From: Camellia lanceoleosa
Taxonomy: Eukaryota > Streptophyta > Magnoliopsida > Ericales > Theaceae
Reading direction: 5' to 3'
DNA: 64,000 bases
Assembly (NCBI GenBank): GCA_025200525.1
Contig: CM045761.1
Span: forward strand, 138,138,223-138,202,222
This document shows positions 1 through 12,053 of the stretch, piece by piece. Both the position numbers and the translations under genes were made by a program. Below the pieces are notes generated by a model, which did no database searches, was not told the origin of the DNA, and saw nothing but the letters and a program-made list of their open reading frames with translations. Each line of letters opens with the position of its first letter. The first letter of the stretch is position 1.

Positions 1-603
1 GGGTCAACTGTATCTGTGAGGGTTATTGAATGTTTCACGCATATTTACGCAAGACTTCTGATTTCCGTAAATGATCTATATAAGTATGGCTTTGATATGA
101 ACTGAATTTTGAATTCTGAATCTGTATGGACACATTCATTTCAACCTCTTTACTCTGTTTATTATTCACTGGGCTTTCGCTCACAGTTTATATTATATAT
201 GTAGGTGAGCCGGCACAAGACCCTGGCCAGAGTTGATGGCCTTCTGTTTGCTTTTGGTCACCACATTGCGCCCCGAGGAGGTTCCGCCTGAGGCCTGATG
301 TTATGGCAGTTTTGCACCCCATGCTAGTCTTTGCACTTGTTTTGTTAAGTTGAATCTTGGGATGTACTTCTGTAAATATTTTGTACATATGGGTGTACCT
401 GACTAGCATGGTTATGTATATAAATAAGTTTTAAAATCTTTCGTTCCATGTATGTCATCACAGCTCATTGGACCTTGTTTATTCTACATTATTACTTCCG
501 CAGCCCCTTAATATTTGTTAATGTCTTCAGAGGCCGTAATTAATCCACGGATTACTGGCCGGTTACGTCACTAAACCTATAGGGGCGGGTTTGGGTCGTG
601 ACA
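1..603 (+). repeat. 5' LTR of the Ty3/gypsy element (3' part only)
   Basis: This stretch is repeated at 7087-7695 with scattered substitutions and small indels, for example around 250-290 against 7330-7375. It ends TGACA directly before the primer binding site. It contains a TATATAAG box at 77-84. Confidence 0.93.
77..84 (+). promoter_or_regulatory. probable TATA box of the LTR promoter
   Basis: TATATAAG occurs here and at the matching place in the 3' LTR (7163-7170). It lies about 520 bp before the LTR end, a plausible position for the retrotransposon promoter. No transcription data can be inferred. Confidence 0.45.
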
Positions 604-606
604 GAG

Positions 607-618
607 TGGTATCAAAGC
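607..618 (+). other. primer binding site (initiator tRNA-Met)
   Basis: TGGTATCAAAGC differs by one base from TGGTATCAGAGC, the complement of the plant initiator tRNA-Met 3' end. It starts three bases after the LTR end, as expected for minus-strand priming. Confidence 0.85.
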
Positions 619-785
619 ATGAGTTGTACCGCACACACAGGTCCGTATGAGCTTAAGATGTCCTAGTAAGAGTTAGGGGCATTCCATCTGCATGTGTGAG
701 TGTGTGGTAATGCAACTGAGTATTAAAACTGAATGTACATCTGAATATACCTATGCTTAATATCCTTTGATGTCTGTATAGTAAA

Positions 786-2621
786 ATGGAGAACTCAGGA
801 GGAAGTGGTGAAAGTGAATCATCTGAGGCTCGCATGAGCCGAATGGAACAAATGTTGGCAGCATTGACCGAAACCTTAACACAGCAACAAAGGCAGCAAC
901 CCTTACCTCCTCTACCTCCACCGGTACAAGTTGAGGCAGATAATAATGACATCATAAATCTGACGCAGAAATTTCTGAAAATGAAACCGCCAATGTTCTA
1001 TGGGGGGATTGAGCCCCTGAAAGCTGAAACATGGTTGCTTGAGATGGAGAAATTATATGAGGTGTTTCCTTGTTCTGAAACTCAGAAAGTCCTGTTAGCT
1101 ACCTACACACTGAAAGATGAGGCCCGTAGGTGGTGGCTGTTGGTCCGTAACAACAATGAGAATATGACATGGGCACAGTTTAATGCAATTTTCTACGATA
1201 AATATTTTCCCCAATGTTTCAGAGATCGAAAAGTGTCGGAATTCTAGGAGCTCAAACAGGGAAGAATGGCAGTGGCAAAGTATGAAGCTAAGTTTACTGA
1301 ATTAGCACGATTTGCTCCACACATGGTGGACACGGACTACAAGAAAGCCCGAAAGTTTGAAGAGGGATTGAATCTTGATGTGTTTGATCGAGCAGGCGTC
1401 TTGAAATTGGCTACTTATGTGGAAGTCCTAGACAGAGCCCTAATGGCAGAGGCTACTTTAGCTGCCATGAGACAGAGCAAAGCCCCAGCACCTACAGCAA
1501 ATGAGTGGAGAGGAAAAAGATCTGGGTTTAGTTTTAAGAAAGGCCGAACCTTCGTTAATAAGAAGCAGAACACAGGGACTTGGAGTAATTCGAGTCAAAG
1601 TAGTGGGCCTCCTCCAGGTTGTTCTGATTGTGGTAATAGACACAGGGGTGTGTGCCATCGAGTGTCTGGTGAATGTTATCAATGTGGGCAACCAGGCCAT
1701 GTAGTGAGAGATTGTCCCTTCAGGAGTGAGAGCACTAACCGTCCAGCAGTGAGTTCAGCGGGATCCACTGCGGTGGCCAAAACCAATGTCAAAGCCAATG
1801 CAGGAAAGGAACCTTTGAAACAAGGCCGAGTGTTTGCCTTAGTGCCCGGGGACGTGCCGAACACCTATACTGTGGTGTCAGGTACACTTTCTGTGTGTTC
1901 TCAAAATGCATGTGTGTTGATAGATTCTGGTTCTACACATTCTTTTGTGTCCCATGCTTTTTCCCGAAAATTGACTAGGCCACTAGAACATATGACATGT
2001 GTATTATCTGTATCTACACCTTCTGGGGATCCTATGATGTGTACTCATGTTTATCCAGCATGTGATGTTGCGGTTGGTGATATGATGTTGTATGTGGACT
2101 TACTACCTTTAGACATTCATCATTTTGATTGCATTTTGGAGATGGATTGGTTGACTAAATACTGTGCTACTATTGATTGTGCAAACAAAACTGTGGTGTT
2201 TAGACCGCCGAGTATGCCTGAATTTACCTTTAGAGGAAATGGGGTAGTTCCTCCCCCATACTTAATCTCGGCTATGAAAGCTGTAAAACTACTTAGGAAG
2301 GGTTGTAGGGGTTATCTGTGCTGCATATTGACTACATCTTCTGCCAATACTACTGTAGAAACAATCCCTATTGTGTGTGACTTTCCTGATGTGTTTCCAA
2401 CTGATTTACCGGGGGACTTGGTGGATAGAGAGATTGAGTTTACTGTTGAGGTGTTCCCGGGGACGCAACCTATTTCCAAGACTCCCTATAGAATGTCTAT
2501 TTCTAAATTGAAAGAATTGAAAACCCAACTTCAAGAACTGTTAGACAAGAACTTTATCCGTCCGAGACTTCACCTTGGGGTGCTCCAGTGTTATTTGTCA
2601 AAAAGAAGGATGGGTCTTTGA
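786..2621 (+). pseudogene. gag-protease part of Ty3/gypsy polyprotein, with one nonsense codon and a frameshift at its end
   Basis: One frame runs from ATG 786, interrupted by TAG at 1245-1247, and resumes in the same frame to 2621. The first part is a retrotransposon gag domain rich in Trp/Arg (about 950-1400). A CX2CX4HX4C zinc knuckle lies at 1674-1715, preceded by a second Cys/His cluster at about 1621-1655. The aspartic protease site D-S-G is at 1923-1931. The normal run into reverse transcriptase breaks near 2565-2575, where about one base is missing and the correct frame continues from about 2588. The protein would package RNA in virus-like particles and process the polyprotein, but this copy cannot make it intact. 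Confidence 0.92.
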
Positions 2622-5284
2622 GATTGTGTATAGACTACTGGGAATTGAACAAAGTGACTATCAAGAATAAATACCCTCTGCCCCGAATAGATGACTTGTT
2701 TGACCAACTCCAGGGTGCCCAAGTGTTTTCTAAAATTGACCTCAGGTCTGGGTATCATCAGTTAAAGGTTAGAGCCGAAGACATAGAGAAAACTGCATTC
2801 CGAACTAGATATGGACATTATGAATTTTTTGTAATGCCGTTTAGGATGACAAACGCATCTGCTGCTTTCATGGATCTTATGAATAGAGTGTTTAAATCAT
2901 ATCTGGATGATTTTATTGTTGTATTTATTGATGATATTCTGATATATTCTAAAGACAGGGAAGGACATGAAAAGCATTTGAGAATTGCCTTGCAGATATT
3001 GAGAGAAAAGAAGTTGTATGCTAAATTGTCTAAGTGCGAATTCTGGCTGGACAGTGTGGCATTTCTGGGCCATGTGATTGACAAAAATGGTGTTTCTGTG
3101 GACCCTCAGAAAATTGAGGCTGTTGTGGATTGGCCGAGACCTACAAATGTGACAGAAGTACGAAGCTTTTTGGGACTTGCAGGCTACTACCGGAGATTTG
3201 TGAAAGACTTCTCAAAGCTTGCCTTGCCATTAACTCAGTTAACTCAGAAAAACATGCCATTCGACTGGAATGATCAAAAAGAGGCAGCTTTCCAAGAGTT
3301 GAAAACCAGGTTAGTGACTGCACCAATTTTAACCTTGCCAAATGGTACTGATGGGTTTCAAGTGTACAGTGATGCTTCATATAAAGGCTTAGGGTGTGTA
3401 CTGATGCAAAATGGAAAGGTGATTGCCTATGCCTCCAGACAACTGCGACCTCATGAAAAGAATTATCCAACGCATGATCTTGAATTGGCAGCCGTGGTGT
3501 TTGCTTTGAAAATATGGCGTCATTACTTGTATGGGGTAACTTGCGAAGTGTACACCGACCATAAAAGCTTGAAATATTTCTTCACCCAAAAGGAGCTGAA
3601 CATGAGACAGAGACGTTGGATGGAACTAATCAAGGATTATGACTTGCAAATCTTGTATCACCCGGGAAAGGCTAATACTGTGGCGGATGCCTTAAGTCGA
3701 AAATCTGGTGCAACTGTGTTGTGTTTGTTATCCAGCCGAAGAGACTTGTCAACTGACTATGAACAAGATGGACCGATATCTGCTATCTCTGCCCAACCTG
3801 TTATTCTTGAGGAGATTAAACAGAAACAATGTGAAGATGAACACTTGAAAAAGATTATAGAGGAGTTTGATTCGAAACCGAGGCCCGAATTTGTGTTTGA
3901 AAATGGTGTGCTGAAATTTCAGAACCGTCTTTGTATGCCTGATTGCTATGATTTGAGGAAACGTATTATGACTGAAGCTCACAGTAGTAAATTTGCTCTG
4001 CATCCGGGGAACATGAAGATGTACCACAATTTGAAATAGAATTTTTGGTGGCCTGGAATGAAGAGGAGTATTGCAGACTTTGTGGCTAGATGTCTATACT
4101 GCCAACAGGTTAAAGCTGAACATCAACGACCCGCCGGGTTGCTACAACCACTCCTAATACCAGAATGGAAATGGGAGCACATCACCATAGACTTCATTGT
4201 GGGATTGCCTCGTTCTTCTCGAGGTATGGACTCTATTTGGGTTATAGTTGACCGTTTGACTAAGTCTGCACATTTTCTACCTGTTAAAACTATTTATAAC
4301 GCTGATAGACTAGGTAACATCTATATGACTGAAATTGTGAGACTGCATGGAGTGCCAGTGTCTATTGTTTCTGATAGGGACTCGAAGTTTGTGTCAAGAT
4401 TTTGGCAAAGTTTGCAACAGGCTTTGGGAACAGAATTGAGACTGAGCAGTGCTTATCACCCACAGACCGATGGCCAAACTGAACGAACTAACCAAACTCT
4501 AGAGGATATGCTCAGAATGTGTGTATTAGACTTCTAGGGGAATTGGGAAGCTTACTTGCCATTAGCTGAGTTTGTGTACAACAACAGTTATCACTCGAGC
4601 ATTGGAATGGCTCCTTACGAAGCATTGTATGGAAGAAAGTGTCGATCTCCGATATGTTGGGCTGAAGTAGGTGACAGACCTTTGTTGGGACCAGAGCTTG
4701 TGCAAGAAACAACCGAGAAAGTGAAATTGATACAGCAGCGTTTGAAAACTGCATGGAGTAGGCAAAAGAGTTATGCCAATGTTCGAAGAAGAGAAAGGGA
4801 ATATGAAGTGGGGGATCATGTGTTCATTAAAGTGACCCCGATGAAGGGTCAAACCCGATTTGGGGTAAAGGGAAAATTGGCGCCAAGGTATGTTGGGCCT
4901 TATGAAGTTCTCGAAAAGATTAACCCGGTGTCCTACCGAATAGCCTTACCTCCGGTGATGGAACACATACACAATGTCTTTCATGTATCGATGCTCCGGG
5001 AATACTTGAGAGATCCACTCCACATCATCGAACCGACACATGTTCTTTTGAAAGATGACTACACCTATGAAGAAAGGCCTATCCAGATTGTGAATCGAAG
5101 GGTTAAAAGACTGAGAAATAAAGAAATACCGTTGGTGAAAGTGGATTGGCAGAACCACGGGGGAACCTATGCAACTTGGGAAACCGAGGAAGACATGAAG
5201 AGGAGATATCCGGAATTGTTCCCTTTAGACCCAATGTTGACTCCGAATGAAGGTAACTCGAGTTTGGGGACCAAACTCTTTTAA
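2588..5284 (+). pseudogene. pol part of Ty3/gypsy polyprotein: RT, RNase H, integrase, chromodomain-like tail; two nonsense codons
   Basis: A single frame runs to 5284 except for TAG at 4037-4039 and TAG at 4535-4537. The reverse transcriptase catalytic box reads F-I-D-D, with the Asp pair at 2930-2935. RNase H begins near 3357 with Y-S-D-A-S (Asp at 3371) and continues through D-L-E-L and T-D-H-K-S. Integrase carries the D-D-E triad: Asp 4190, Asp 4373, and Glu 4481 within a D-G-Q-T-E-R motif. The first integrase stop sits inside the zinc-binding N-terminal domain. The C-terminal ~60 residues (about 5060-5230), ending W-E-T-E-E-D-M, look like the chromodomain that in chromoviruses directs insertion to heterochromatin. 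The frame ends just before the polypurine tract. Confidence 0.93.
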
Positions 5285-5293
5285 GGGGGGAAG
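5283..5293 (+). other. polypurine tract
   Basis: AAGGGGGGAAG lies directly upstream of the 3' LTR start (TGTAATAACCCC at 5296). This is where plus-strand synthesis would be primed. Confidence 0.85.
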
Positions 5294-6320
5294 ACTGTAA
5301 TAACCCCGACCTGATTAACGCTAATTAGAACATAATTATGTATGCTAATAATTAAGGGAAAATCTGGAAATAATTACATGTGCGTTGCATGAATTATGTG
5401 TTATTATTTGTTCGGTGTCGAAACATCTGTTCGTGTTTTAAACTTTAATTCGCAATTCGGAAGCCTTATCGGCACCTGATTCCGAAATTGATTAGTGTTT
5501 TAGACTAGTTGGATTTTATGTGATTTTATGGTATATTTATTTAAAAACTGATTAGGTATGATTAAATTAGATTAAATAATGATTTAATGCTAAGTTTGAC
5601 TTATTTACCCTTAGGCCACTTAGTGGCCATTATCCACTCACCTCTTAAGCCTTAATACATTTGATCAAAATAACATTTCATCAGCCACTTGTTGCCTATA
5701 ACCGACCAAGAATAGGGAGAGTGAGAACTAAGGGAGAATTGAGCTCAACTTTGGGGATTTAGCTTGAATCTTGAAGAATTGGGGTGTAGAATGTCAAATT
5801 AAGCTTCCTCACCTTGTAATTGAAACTTTAGGTAAGGAATTCATTTTCTTATTGTGGTCATTGAGCTAAGTCTTGCATGGTTCATGCCTCATTGTAGAAC
5901 CAAGTCATGTTTTAGTGCAAATAAGTTGAATTATAGCTTAATTCATGCATGCATGGTTAGAATGTTGAATGTTGAGTTGAGTTCATGGTAAATTGTACAT
6001 GCATGTTCATAATTAGACTTAAGTCCATGTTTTCAACTTGTTTTTGGAAAAATTAGCTCACTAGAGCATCAAATTGGAGCTGTGGTATGGTTTGAATTCT
6101 TGCATGTTTACATGTTCTTCATGTTCTTGAAAATGGATTTGAAAATGGTTTTTAATTGACTCACTCTTGGCCCTTGAATTTACAAATTGGCTTTTGCAAC
6201 TTGATATACTATGAGTTTAAAGTATTTTTCCAGAATTTGGGTCCAAGAGGTTGAGTTTTGGGTTGTAGAATGCTTGGTTCGAACTTGGGAGACAAATCTG
6301 GAAATTCCAGATTTGGCTTC

Positions 6321-6496
6321 CTCGCTCGAGCGAGCACCTTTGTCCAGGGCTCCGCTCGAGCGAGCATCGAGCGTAAAATCACAGCATCCAGTATTTTTAC
6401 TGTTTCGACAGACCGCTCGAGCGAAGGAGTTCTCGCTCGAGCGAAGCCTTTGATTTTGGAAGCTCGCTCGAGCGAAGGAAGGCTCGCTCGAGCGAG
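6321..6496. repeat. cluster of six GCTCGAGC palindromes in the LTR
   Basis: The 8-base palindrome GCTCGAGC occurs at 6324, 6354, 6415, 6435, 6466 and 6486, usually inside the longer palindrome CTCGCTCGAGCGAG. The surrounding sequence is AT-rich, so this GC-rich, CpG-rich cluster is out of character. It could be a binding-site array in the LTR or a minisatellite. Function is unknown. Confidence 0.85.
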
Positions 6497-6910
6497 GCTC
6501 CTATTTCCAGCAACTTTTGAAAAATGTTTTCTAAGGCAATTTTGCACACTCATTCCATCCTAGGCATTCCTAGGCCATGATTAAGACTCCATACTGAGGG
6601 TAAGGGGTTAGGTACACTTAGAATCGTTGATGTAAGTTTTGTACAATTGGAGTGCATGTTTCAAAGTGTGTATCCGTGATGTGTTATGTAGGTCACGTGC
6701 CACAATCCGTTTGACCATTTTGACTTCGTCCACTTGTATCAACGCCCACTGTGAGTAATAACTTAGTAAAGTTATGTTCAAATTATATCTACTTTTTGTG
6801 TGATGAAACAAGATCTGTTTTCTGCAATGATATTTCTGTATGAATCAATGGTTGTCCAATGTTTTCTGAAATGTATACGTGACATTCTTAGCCTCAATTA
6901 TGTTCTGTTT

Positions 6911-7095
6911 CGTCCCTTTATGGGCCAACACTACGTCTCATGAGCCAACTGTTTATGGATCCTTACGTCCCTTCATGGGCCAACTGTATGTCTCATGAGC
7001 CAACTATTTATTACGTCCCTTATGGGCCAACTGTACTGTCTCCGTGCACGTGAGTCAATTGTTTGCCTTTATGGCCGTCCCTTTTTGGGTCAACT
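6911..7095 (+). repeat. short degenerate tandem repeat in U3 of the LTR
   Basis: A unit built around CGTCCCTTTATGGGCCAAC alternates with a relative containing CTCATGAGCCAACTG. At least six related units follow one another up to the start of the part shared with the 5' LTR in this window. It sits just upstream of the presumed promoter. Confidence 0.7.
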
Positions 7096-7695
7096 GTATC
7101 TGTGAGGGTTATTGAATGTTTCACGCATATTTACGCAAGACTTCTGATTTCCGTAAATGATCTATATAAGTATGGCTTTGATATGAACTGAATTTTGAAT
7201 TTTGAATCTGTATGGACACATTTATTTCAACCCCTTTACTCTGTTTATTATTCACTGGGCTTTCGCTCACAGTTTATATTATATATGTAGGTGAGCCGGC
7301 ACAAGACCCTGGCCAGAGTTGATGGCCTTCTGTGTCGTTTTTGGTCAACCACCTGTTGCGCCTCCCGAGGAGGTTCCGCTTGAGGCCTGATGTTATGGCA
7401 GTTTTGCACCCCGTGCTAGTCTTTGTACTTGTTTTGTTAAGTTGAATCTTGGGATGTACTTCTGTAAATATTTTGTACATATGGGTGTACCTGACTAGCA
7501 TGGTTATGTATATAAATAAGTTTTAAAATCTTCCGTCCAATGTATGTCATCACAGCTCATTGGACCTTGTTTATTCTACATTATTGCTTCCGCAGCCCCT
7601 TAATATTTGTTAATGTCTTCAGAGGCCATAGGTAATCCACGGATTACTGGCCGGTTACGTTGCTAAACTTATAGGGGCGGGTTTGGGTCGTGATA

Positions 7696-9246
7696 GAAAA
7701 TCAACAACTCTTGTTTGTAACCTGTTAAAGATCCTTGCATTTACAACAACAATTGTAATTGTAAGTTATTTTCTGTATTTGAAATTAAATATATTTTAAT
7801 TTACTTGTTTTGTGTATTCCAATCTTTGTTTTGTATTTCCAGTATTCTTCTTCATATTTGCACTGTTTCCCCTTTTGGTAGTTTGACAACAACTTTGGCA
7901 TTTGCCATTTTTAACAGCTGCTATATCTCATCATTGGAGAACCTTTTTTTTCTCAAAGTTATTATATTATAGTTTTGGCAGCTCCAATAACAAACCATTG
8001 GAGATGCTCTTAGTTGAAGCTAGATCACCTTAAAAGTTTTAACCCAATAAGCCTGATTAGTTTTAACCCAATTGCTGATGTTACTTTTTAGGCAAGGGTT
8101 GTGCATTCCCTTCCACTTTCACATTGCTGATAGATATGGCAGGATTTTTATTTATTTATTTTTTAAAATGTTAAAACCTTTAAAACAACATAATTTTTAT
8201 TATATACACATTTATTTTTAATACAATTTATATATTTGAAATCTATTGAAGGAGATCAACCAAACAAAATCAATATTAAATATATAAAAATATGTAAAAA
8301 CAAAAAAATAATATTTTTATGTGAAACTACAATATGGACCAATATTAATAGAAATCTTTCCAAACATCAATGCCTTGTTTGGTTTGTCTCCTGAGAGACA
8401 ATTTTTGACAAAAAATTTCAAAAAATTGTTTGGATGAAAATTCTTGAAAAAAAAAAAAAAATCCAAAATCACATTTTTCTCTACTGCAGATCAATCAATC
8501 ACTTTTTCTTTCACACCTATTTATTCAACTATCAAAATAATAATAATAATAATTAATTAATTAATTAATTAATTAAATCATTCCAAACTCCAAAATTTTA
8601 AAACTATTTTCAAAACATACAACCAATCAAATTTTCAAAATTTGTAAACATTTTTCAAAATTATTTCACAAATACAAACCAAACATGACCCAAGTTTTTG
8701 TGTATTTTACTTGCTGGACATATTGATACAAACTAAAATGTTCACATAAAATGAATAGAACTAACAAAATTTTTCTCAAATTTGCACAACCAATTTTTTT
8801 AGTTATATAGATACTAAAATATATATATATATATATATTTTCACATAATTTTATATTTAATATTGGTCTTGTTTGATAAATCTCGATAAAAAAAGAAAAA
8901 AGAAAAAATATAAATTTTATAAAAAAAAATTAAAGTGTAAAATGAAAGTTATAGCATTTTAAAATACTGAGAGTGGCTCACATCATTGCGGTATTTTTCG
9001 GTTTAACAACCACTTTACAAATTGCAAGGGTTGGTCAATCATCAAAGAAAATTAAAATTTATTTGAAAAGGGATTTCATGAGCCAAGAGTATTAGCATGG
9101 CACTAAACTAACACAAGTTTTTGAAATGGGACTTCCTAATAATTAATCCTTTAATTTTGTATTTGGTGAATAAAAATTAATCAATCCAAATTTAAGGTTT
9201 ACACCGGAGTTAATTCAAATTATATTGTGAATGTATTATAAATATT
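7696..9246. other. AT-rich spacer, no gene seen
   Basis: No reading frame with protein character is present. The stretch holds A/T homopolymers, an (AATT) run at about 8550-8575, an (AT) run at about 8819-8839 and a repeat block at 8021-8115 that recurs near 61770-62045. Much of it resembles decayed non-coding repeats. Confidence 0.75.
8021..8115 (+). repeat. dispersed repeat block, second copy split at 61770-62045
   Basis: The text around AAAAGTTTTAACCCAATAA and GATGTTACTTTTTAGGCAAG appears contiguous here. Near the right end it appears in two parts (about 61765-61802 and 61990-62045) separated by about 190 bp. This is an unclassified interspersed repeat. Confidence 0.7.
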
Positions 9247-9390
9247 GCTATACAACATCATCATGAGAGAAAAACATATAAAACAGAAAAGGGTCCGAAA
9301 GTAGATAGCTGAAAGCAACCGAAAGAATCCTATGCCCTATGCTCTGTCCTATAGTGATTACAGTAATATATTATACTATATACATTATAC
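9247..9390 (-). repeat. remnant of the 3' LTR of copia 1
   Basis: It matches 14236-14379 along its length. About 46 bp nearest the internal region and about 96 bp at the outer side of the right LTR have no counterpart here, so this copy is truncated on both sides. No polypurine tract can be identified next to it. Confidence 0.85.
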
Positions 9391-10222
9391 TGGAGTTTGG
9401 AGACAAGTTCAACAAAGCGGCCAGGAGAATGAGCTTGGTAAAGATATCAGCAGGTTGATCAATAGAAGAGATCGGATGGAGATGGACAGTACCATGAGTG
9501 ACGTGTTGACGAATAAAATGGCAGTCAATCTCAATGTGCTTGGTGTGATCATGAAAAATATCATTGTGAGTAATTTGAAGAGCACTGTGGTTGTCACAAA
9601 AGAAGTCAGTAGCACCAGAGGGGGTAACACCCATGTCAGCAAGAAGCCAACGAAGCCAGAGAAGCTCCTGAGTAGTATCAGCAAGAGCACGGTATTCGGC
9701 CTCGATCGAACGGAGCAAGCGATGAGATTGTTTCTTGCTGCGCCAAGAAATAAGAGAATCACCCAGAAAAAAGCAGAACCCAATAGTAGAGCAGCGGTCA
9801 GTAGGATCTCCAGCCCAATCAGCATCGAAAAAAGCACAAAGCTAGAGAGAGGAGCGGGCGGAATAATGAAGACCATGAAATATGGTGCCTTTGAGATACT
9901 GAAGGATACGAACTAATGCAGCATAATGAGGGGTACGAGGAGCCGACATAAACTGGCTGACAATATGAACGGCATAGGCAATATCAGGACGAGTAACAAT
10001 GAGATAGACAAGATTGCTAACCAGCTGACGATATAGGGTAGCATCAGAGAGAAGAGTGCCATCAAGAGGTGTAAAGCGACTCGAGGCTCGAAGTGGAGGC
10101 GATCTTGCAATCCAGAAGACCAGCACGTGTGAGAAGATCAGAGGTATACTTAGCCTGAGAGAGAAAGGAACCCGTAGAATTATGAAAGATTTCAAGACCC
10201 AAGAAATAGCTGGGAGGACCAA
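9371..10222 (-). pseudogene. copia 1 end of reverse transcriptase and RNase H
   Basis: This frame carries the end of RT (R-P-D-I-A-Y-A-V, then L-Q-Y-L-K-G) and continues, after a TAG at 9842-9844, into a copia RNase H with F-D-A-D-W-A-G-D, S-I-E-A-E-Y-R-A-L, F-F-C-D-N and the closing A-D-I-F-T-K. The upstream part of RT lies in another frame, with the shift near 10090. The frame runs into the LTR remnant. Confidence 0.9.
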
Positions 10223-12053
10223 GGTCTTTCATCTCGAAATGATGGCTAAGAAATTGTTTAAGGCGAAGAATACCATTGATATCATCACCGGTGATAATCA
10301 TGTCATCCACATAAAGCCAAAGTAGGGTGGTCCCTTGAGCTGTTGTCCGGATAAAAAGAGCAGTATCATAAGAGCTGGAGGTGAAACCACATTTATGAAT
10401 AGTAGAGCTGAACTTGGCAAACCAAGCACATAGAGCTTGTTTTAGACCATATAAAGCACGCTGAAGTTTACAGACTTTATGAGGCAGATAAGTAGACCCA
10501 GGGGGAGGTTGCATGTTGACCTCCTCAAGAAGAACACCATTGAGGAAAGCATTTTTCATGTCCAGTTGATAAAGAGCCCATTGTAGGGTGGTAGCAACAG
10601 CAATCAAGCTGCGAACAGAGGTGAGACGAGCAACAGAAGCAAATGTCTCCTCATAGTCAATACCATATTCTTGGTTAAAGCCTTTGGCAACAAGGCGGGC
10701 TTTGTAGCGCTCAATAGATCCATCAGAACAAGTCTTGATTTTGTAAACCCATTTACAGCCAATGGCAGTCTTGCTAGGAGGAAGATCAACAATGTCCCAA
10801 GTATAAGTTTTGTCTAAAGCCTGCAATTCATCAATTATAGCATGCTGCCAAAGAGGATTAGAGTGAGCCTCATGATAGGAGGTCGGTTCATAAGTAGAAA
10901 AAGCAGTAGAACCAACAATAAAGTCACGAAGACGAGTAAAAGGTTGGGTTACCTGGTGTGGTCGAGCAGAGGGAGGAGGAGCCAGAGGAAGAGACTCAAC
11001 AGGAGGGAAGGATCCCGAGAGAGCAAGAGCAAGACCATTAGAGCGAGCAGGTGCATGGGACAGACCAATAGGCGAGGCGATCTCGAGAGAGGCTGGCAGG
11101 GGCGGTGGAGTAAGCTCATCAGAAAACAAATCTGTGGAAGGATCAGTAAAAACAGAAAGGATGAGGGAACGGACAAACGGAAGAGAGAGAGAGAGAGAGA
11201 GAGAGGAAAACATTTTGTGTTCCCAAAAGACCACATGATGAGAGATACGAAGTCGCTGGGAGAGAGGATCCCAACAACGATATCCCTTATGTTCAATACC
11301 ATACCCCAAGAAGCAACAAAGGTAGGAACGGGGTTCAAGTTTGGTACGTTTATAAGGTTGGAGAAAAACAAAACAGGCAGATCCAAAGACCTTAAGGTTA
11401 GTGTAGGGGGGATGGGTGCCATGCAGACGCTCATAAGGAGTGTGATTATGAATAACTGGTGTAGGGATACAATTGATAGTGTAAGCAGCAGTGAGAGCTG
11501 CCTCTCCCCAAAAATGTTCCGGACAAGAGGAAGACAGAAGGAGAGCGCGAGTAGTGTCGAGAATATGCCGATGTTTCCGTTTAGCACGTCCATTTTGTTG
11601 AGACATACCGAGACAGGAATGATGAGGTTGAGTACCATGACTCTGAAGGAAGGAAAGAAAGTCAAAATCTTTATATTCCATGGCATTATCGGAGTGAAAA
11701 AGCTTAATATTTTTAGAAAATTGTGTTTTAACCATTGTAGCAAAATTGTAATAAAGTTGTTTGAGCTTATAGCGATTTTTCATAAGAAACAACCATGTAA
11801 AACGGAAAAAATCATCGATAAAAACAATAAAATAGCGTGCGCCGCCCATAGTGGGAGTAGGAAAGGGTCCCCAAATATCAGAATGGATGAGATCAAATGG
11901 TGCAAGAGAAATAGAGTCACTTTTATTAAACGACAAAGCAAGTTGTTTGGCAAGTTGACAGGACGCACAATCTAAAGCATCAGGACTTACAGGACCTAAA
12001 TGACCATTAGAAATTAAAGATTTTAAACGACTAACAGAAAACGACAGTACCAA
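10062..12053 (-). pseudogene. copia 1 integrase and reverse transcriptase (663-codon open frame)
   Basis: The start of the open frame is an artefact of the frameshift near 12060. Integrase motifs include a Cys pair (C-A-S-C), L-I-H-S-D-I-W-G-P-F and H-S-D-N. The catalytic Glu of the usual N-G-R-A-E-R motif is replaced by Lys (codon at 11580-11582). Reverse transcriptase follows, with W-V-Y-K-I-K, D-Y-E-E-T-F and the active site Y-V-D-D at 10302-10313. A (GA) run at 11182-11205 encodes a Ser/Leu stretch between the domains. The frame is lost near 10090. Confidence 0.92.
11182..11205. repeat. (GA)n microsatellite inside copia 1
   Basis: A perfect GA run within the coding region between integrase and RT. 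It encodes alternating Ser/Leu on the - strand. Confidence 0.9.

Larger units (their letters stand above)
1..7695 (+). mobile_element. Ty3/gypsy chromovirus (Tekay/Del type), degenerate, 5' end outside window
   Basis: The order 5' LTR, primer site, gag, protease, reverse transcriptase, RNase H, integrase, chromodomain-like tail, polypurine tract, 3' LTR is readable on the + strand. Window base 1 aligns with base 7087 of the 3' LTR, so the first ~1.8 kb of the 5' LTR lies outside. The two LTRs differ by a few percent by eye plus small indels, so the insertion is not recent. The 5' LTR copy ends TGACA and the 3' copy TGATA. Target duplication cannot be checked because the left flank is absent. 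The placement in Tekay/Del rests on pol order and the chromodomain-like C-terminus; the clade name is inference. Confidence 0.95.
5296..7695 (+). repeat. 3' LTR of the Ty3/gypsy element (2.4 kb)
   Basis: It starts TGTAATAACCCC after the polypurine tract and ends TGATA, matching the 5' LTR end. Length 2,400 bp is typical of Tekay/Del elements. It holds a cluster of GCTCGAGC palindromes (6321-6496), a short-period repeat (6911-7095) and a TATATAAG box (7163-7170). Confidence 0.92.

Noticed and set aside
188..409. 73-codon frame repeated at 7274-7501
   Set aside because: Lies within the LTRs of the Ty3/gypsy element and is repeated with them; no coding signal.
9332..9916. 194-codon + strand frame (also 10842-11975, 377 codons)
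   Set aside because: Antisense shadows of copia 1 pol and gag; the - strand carries the family motifs.
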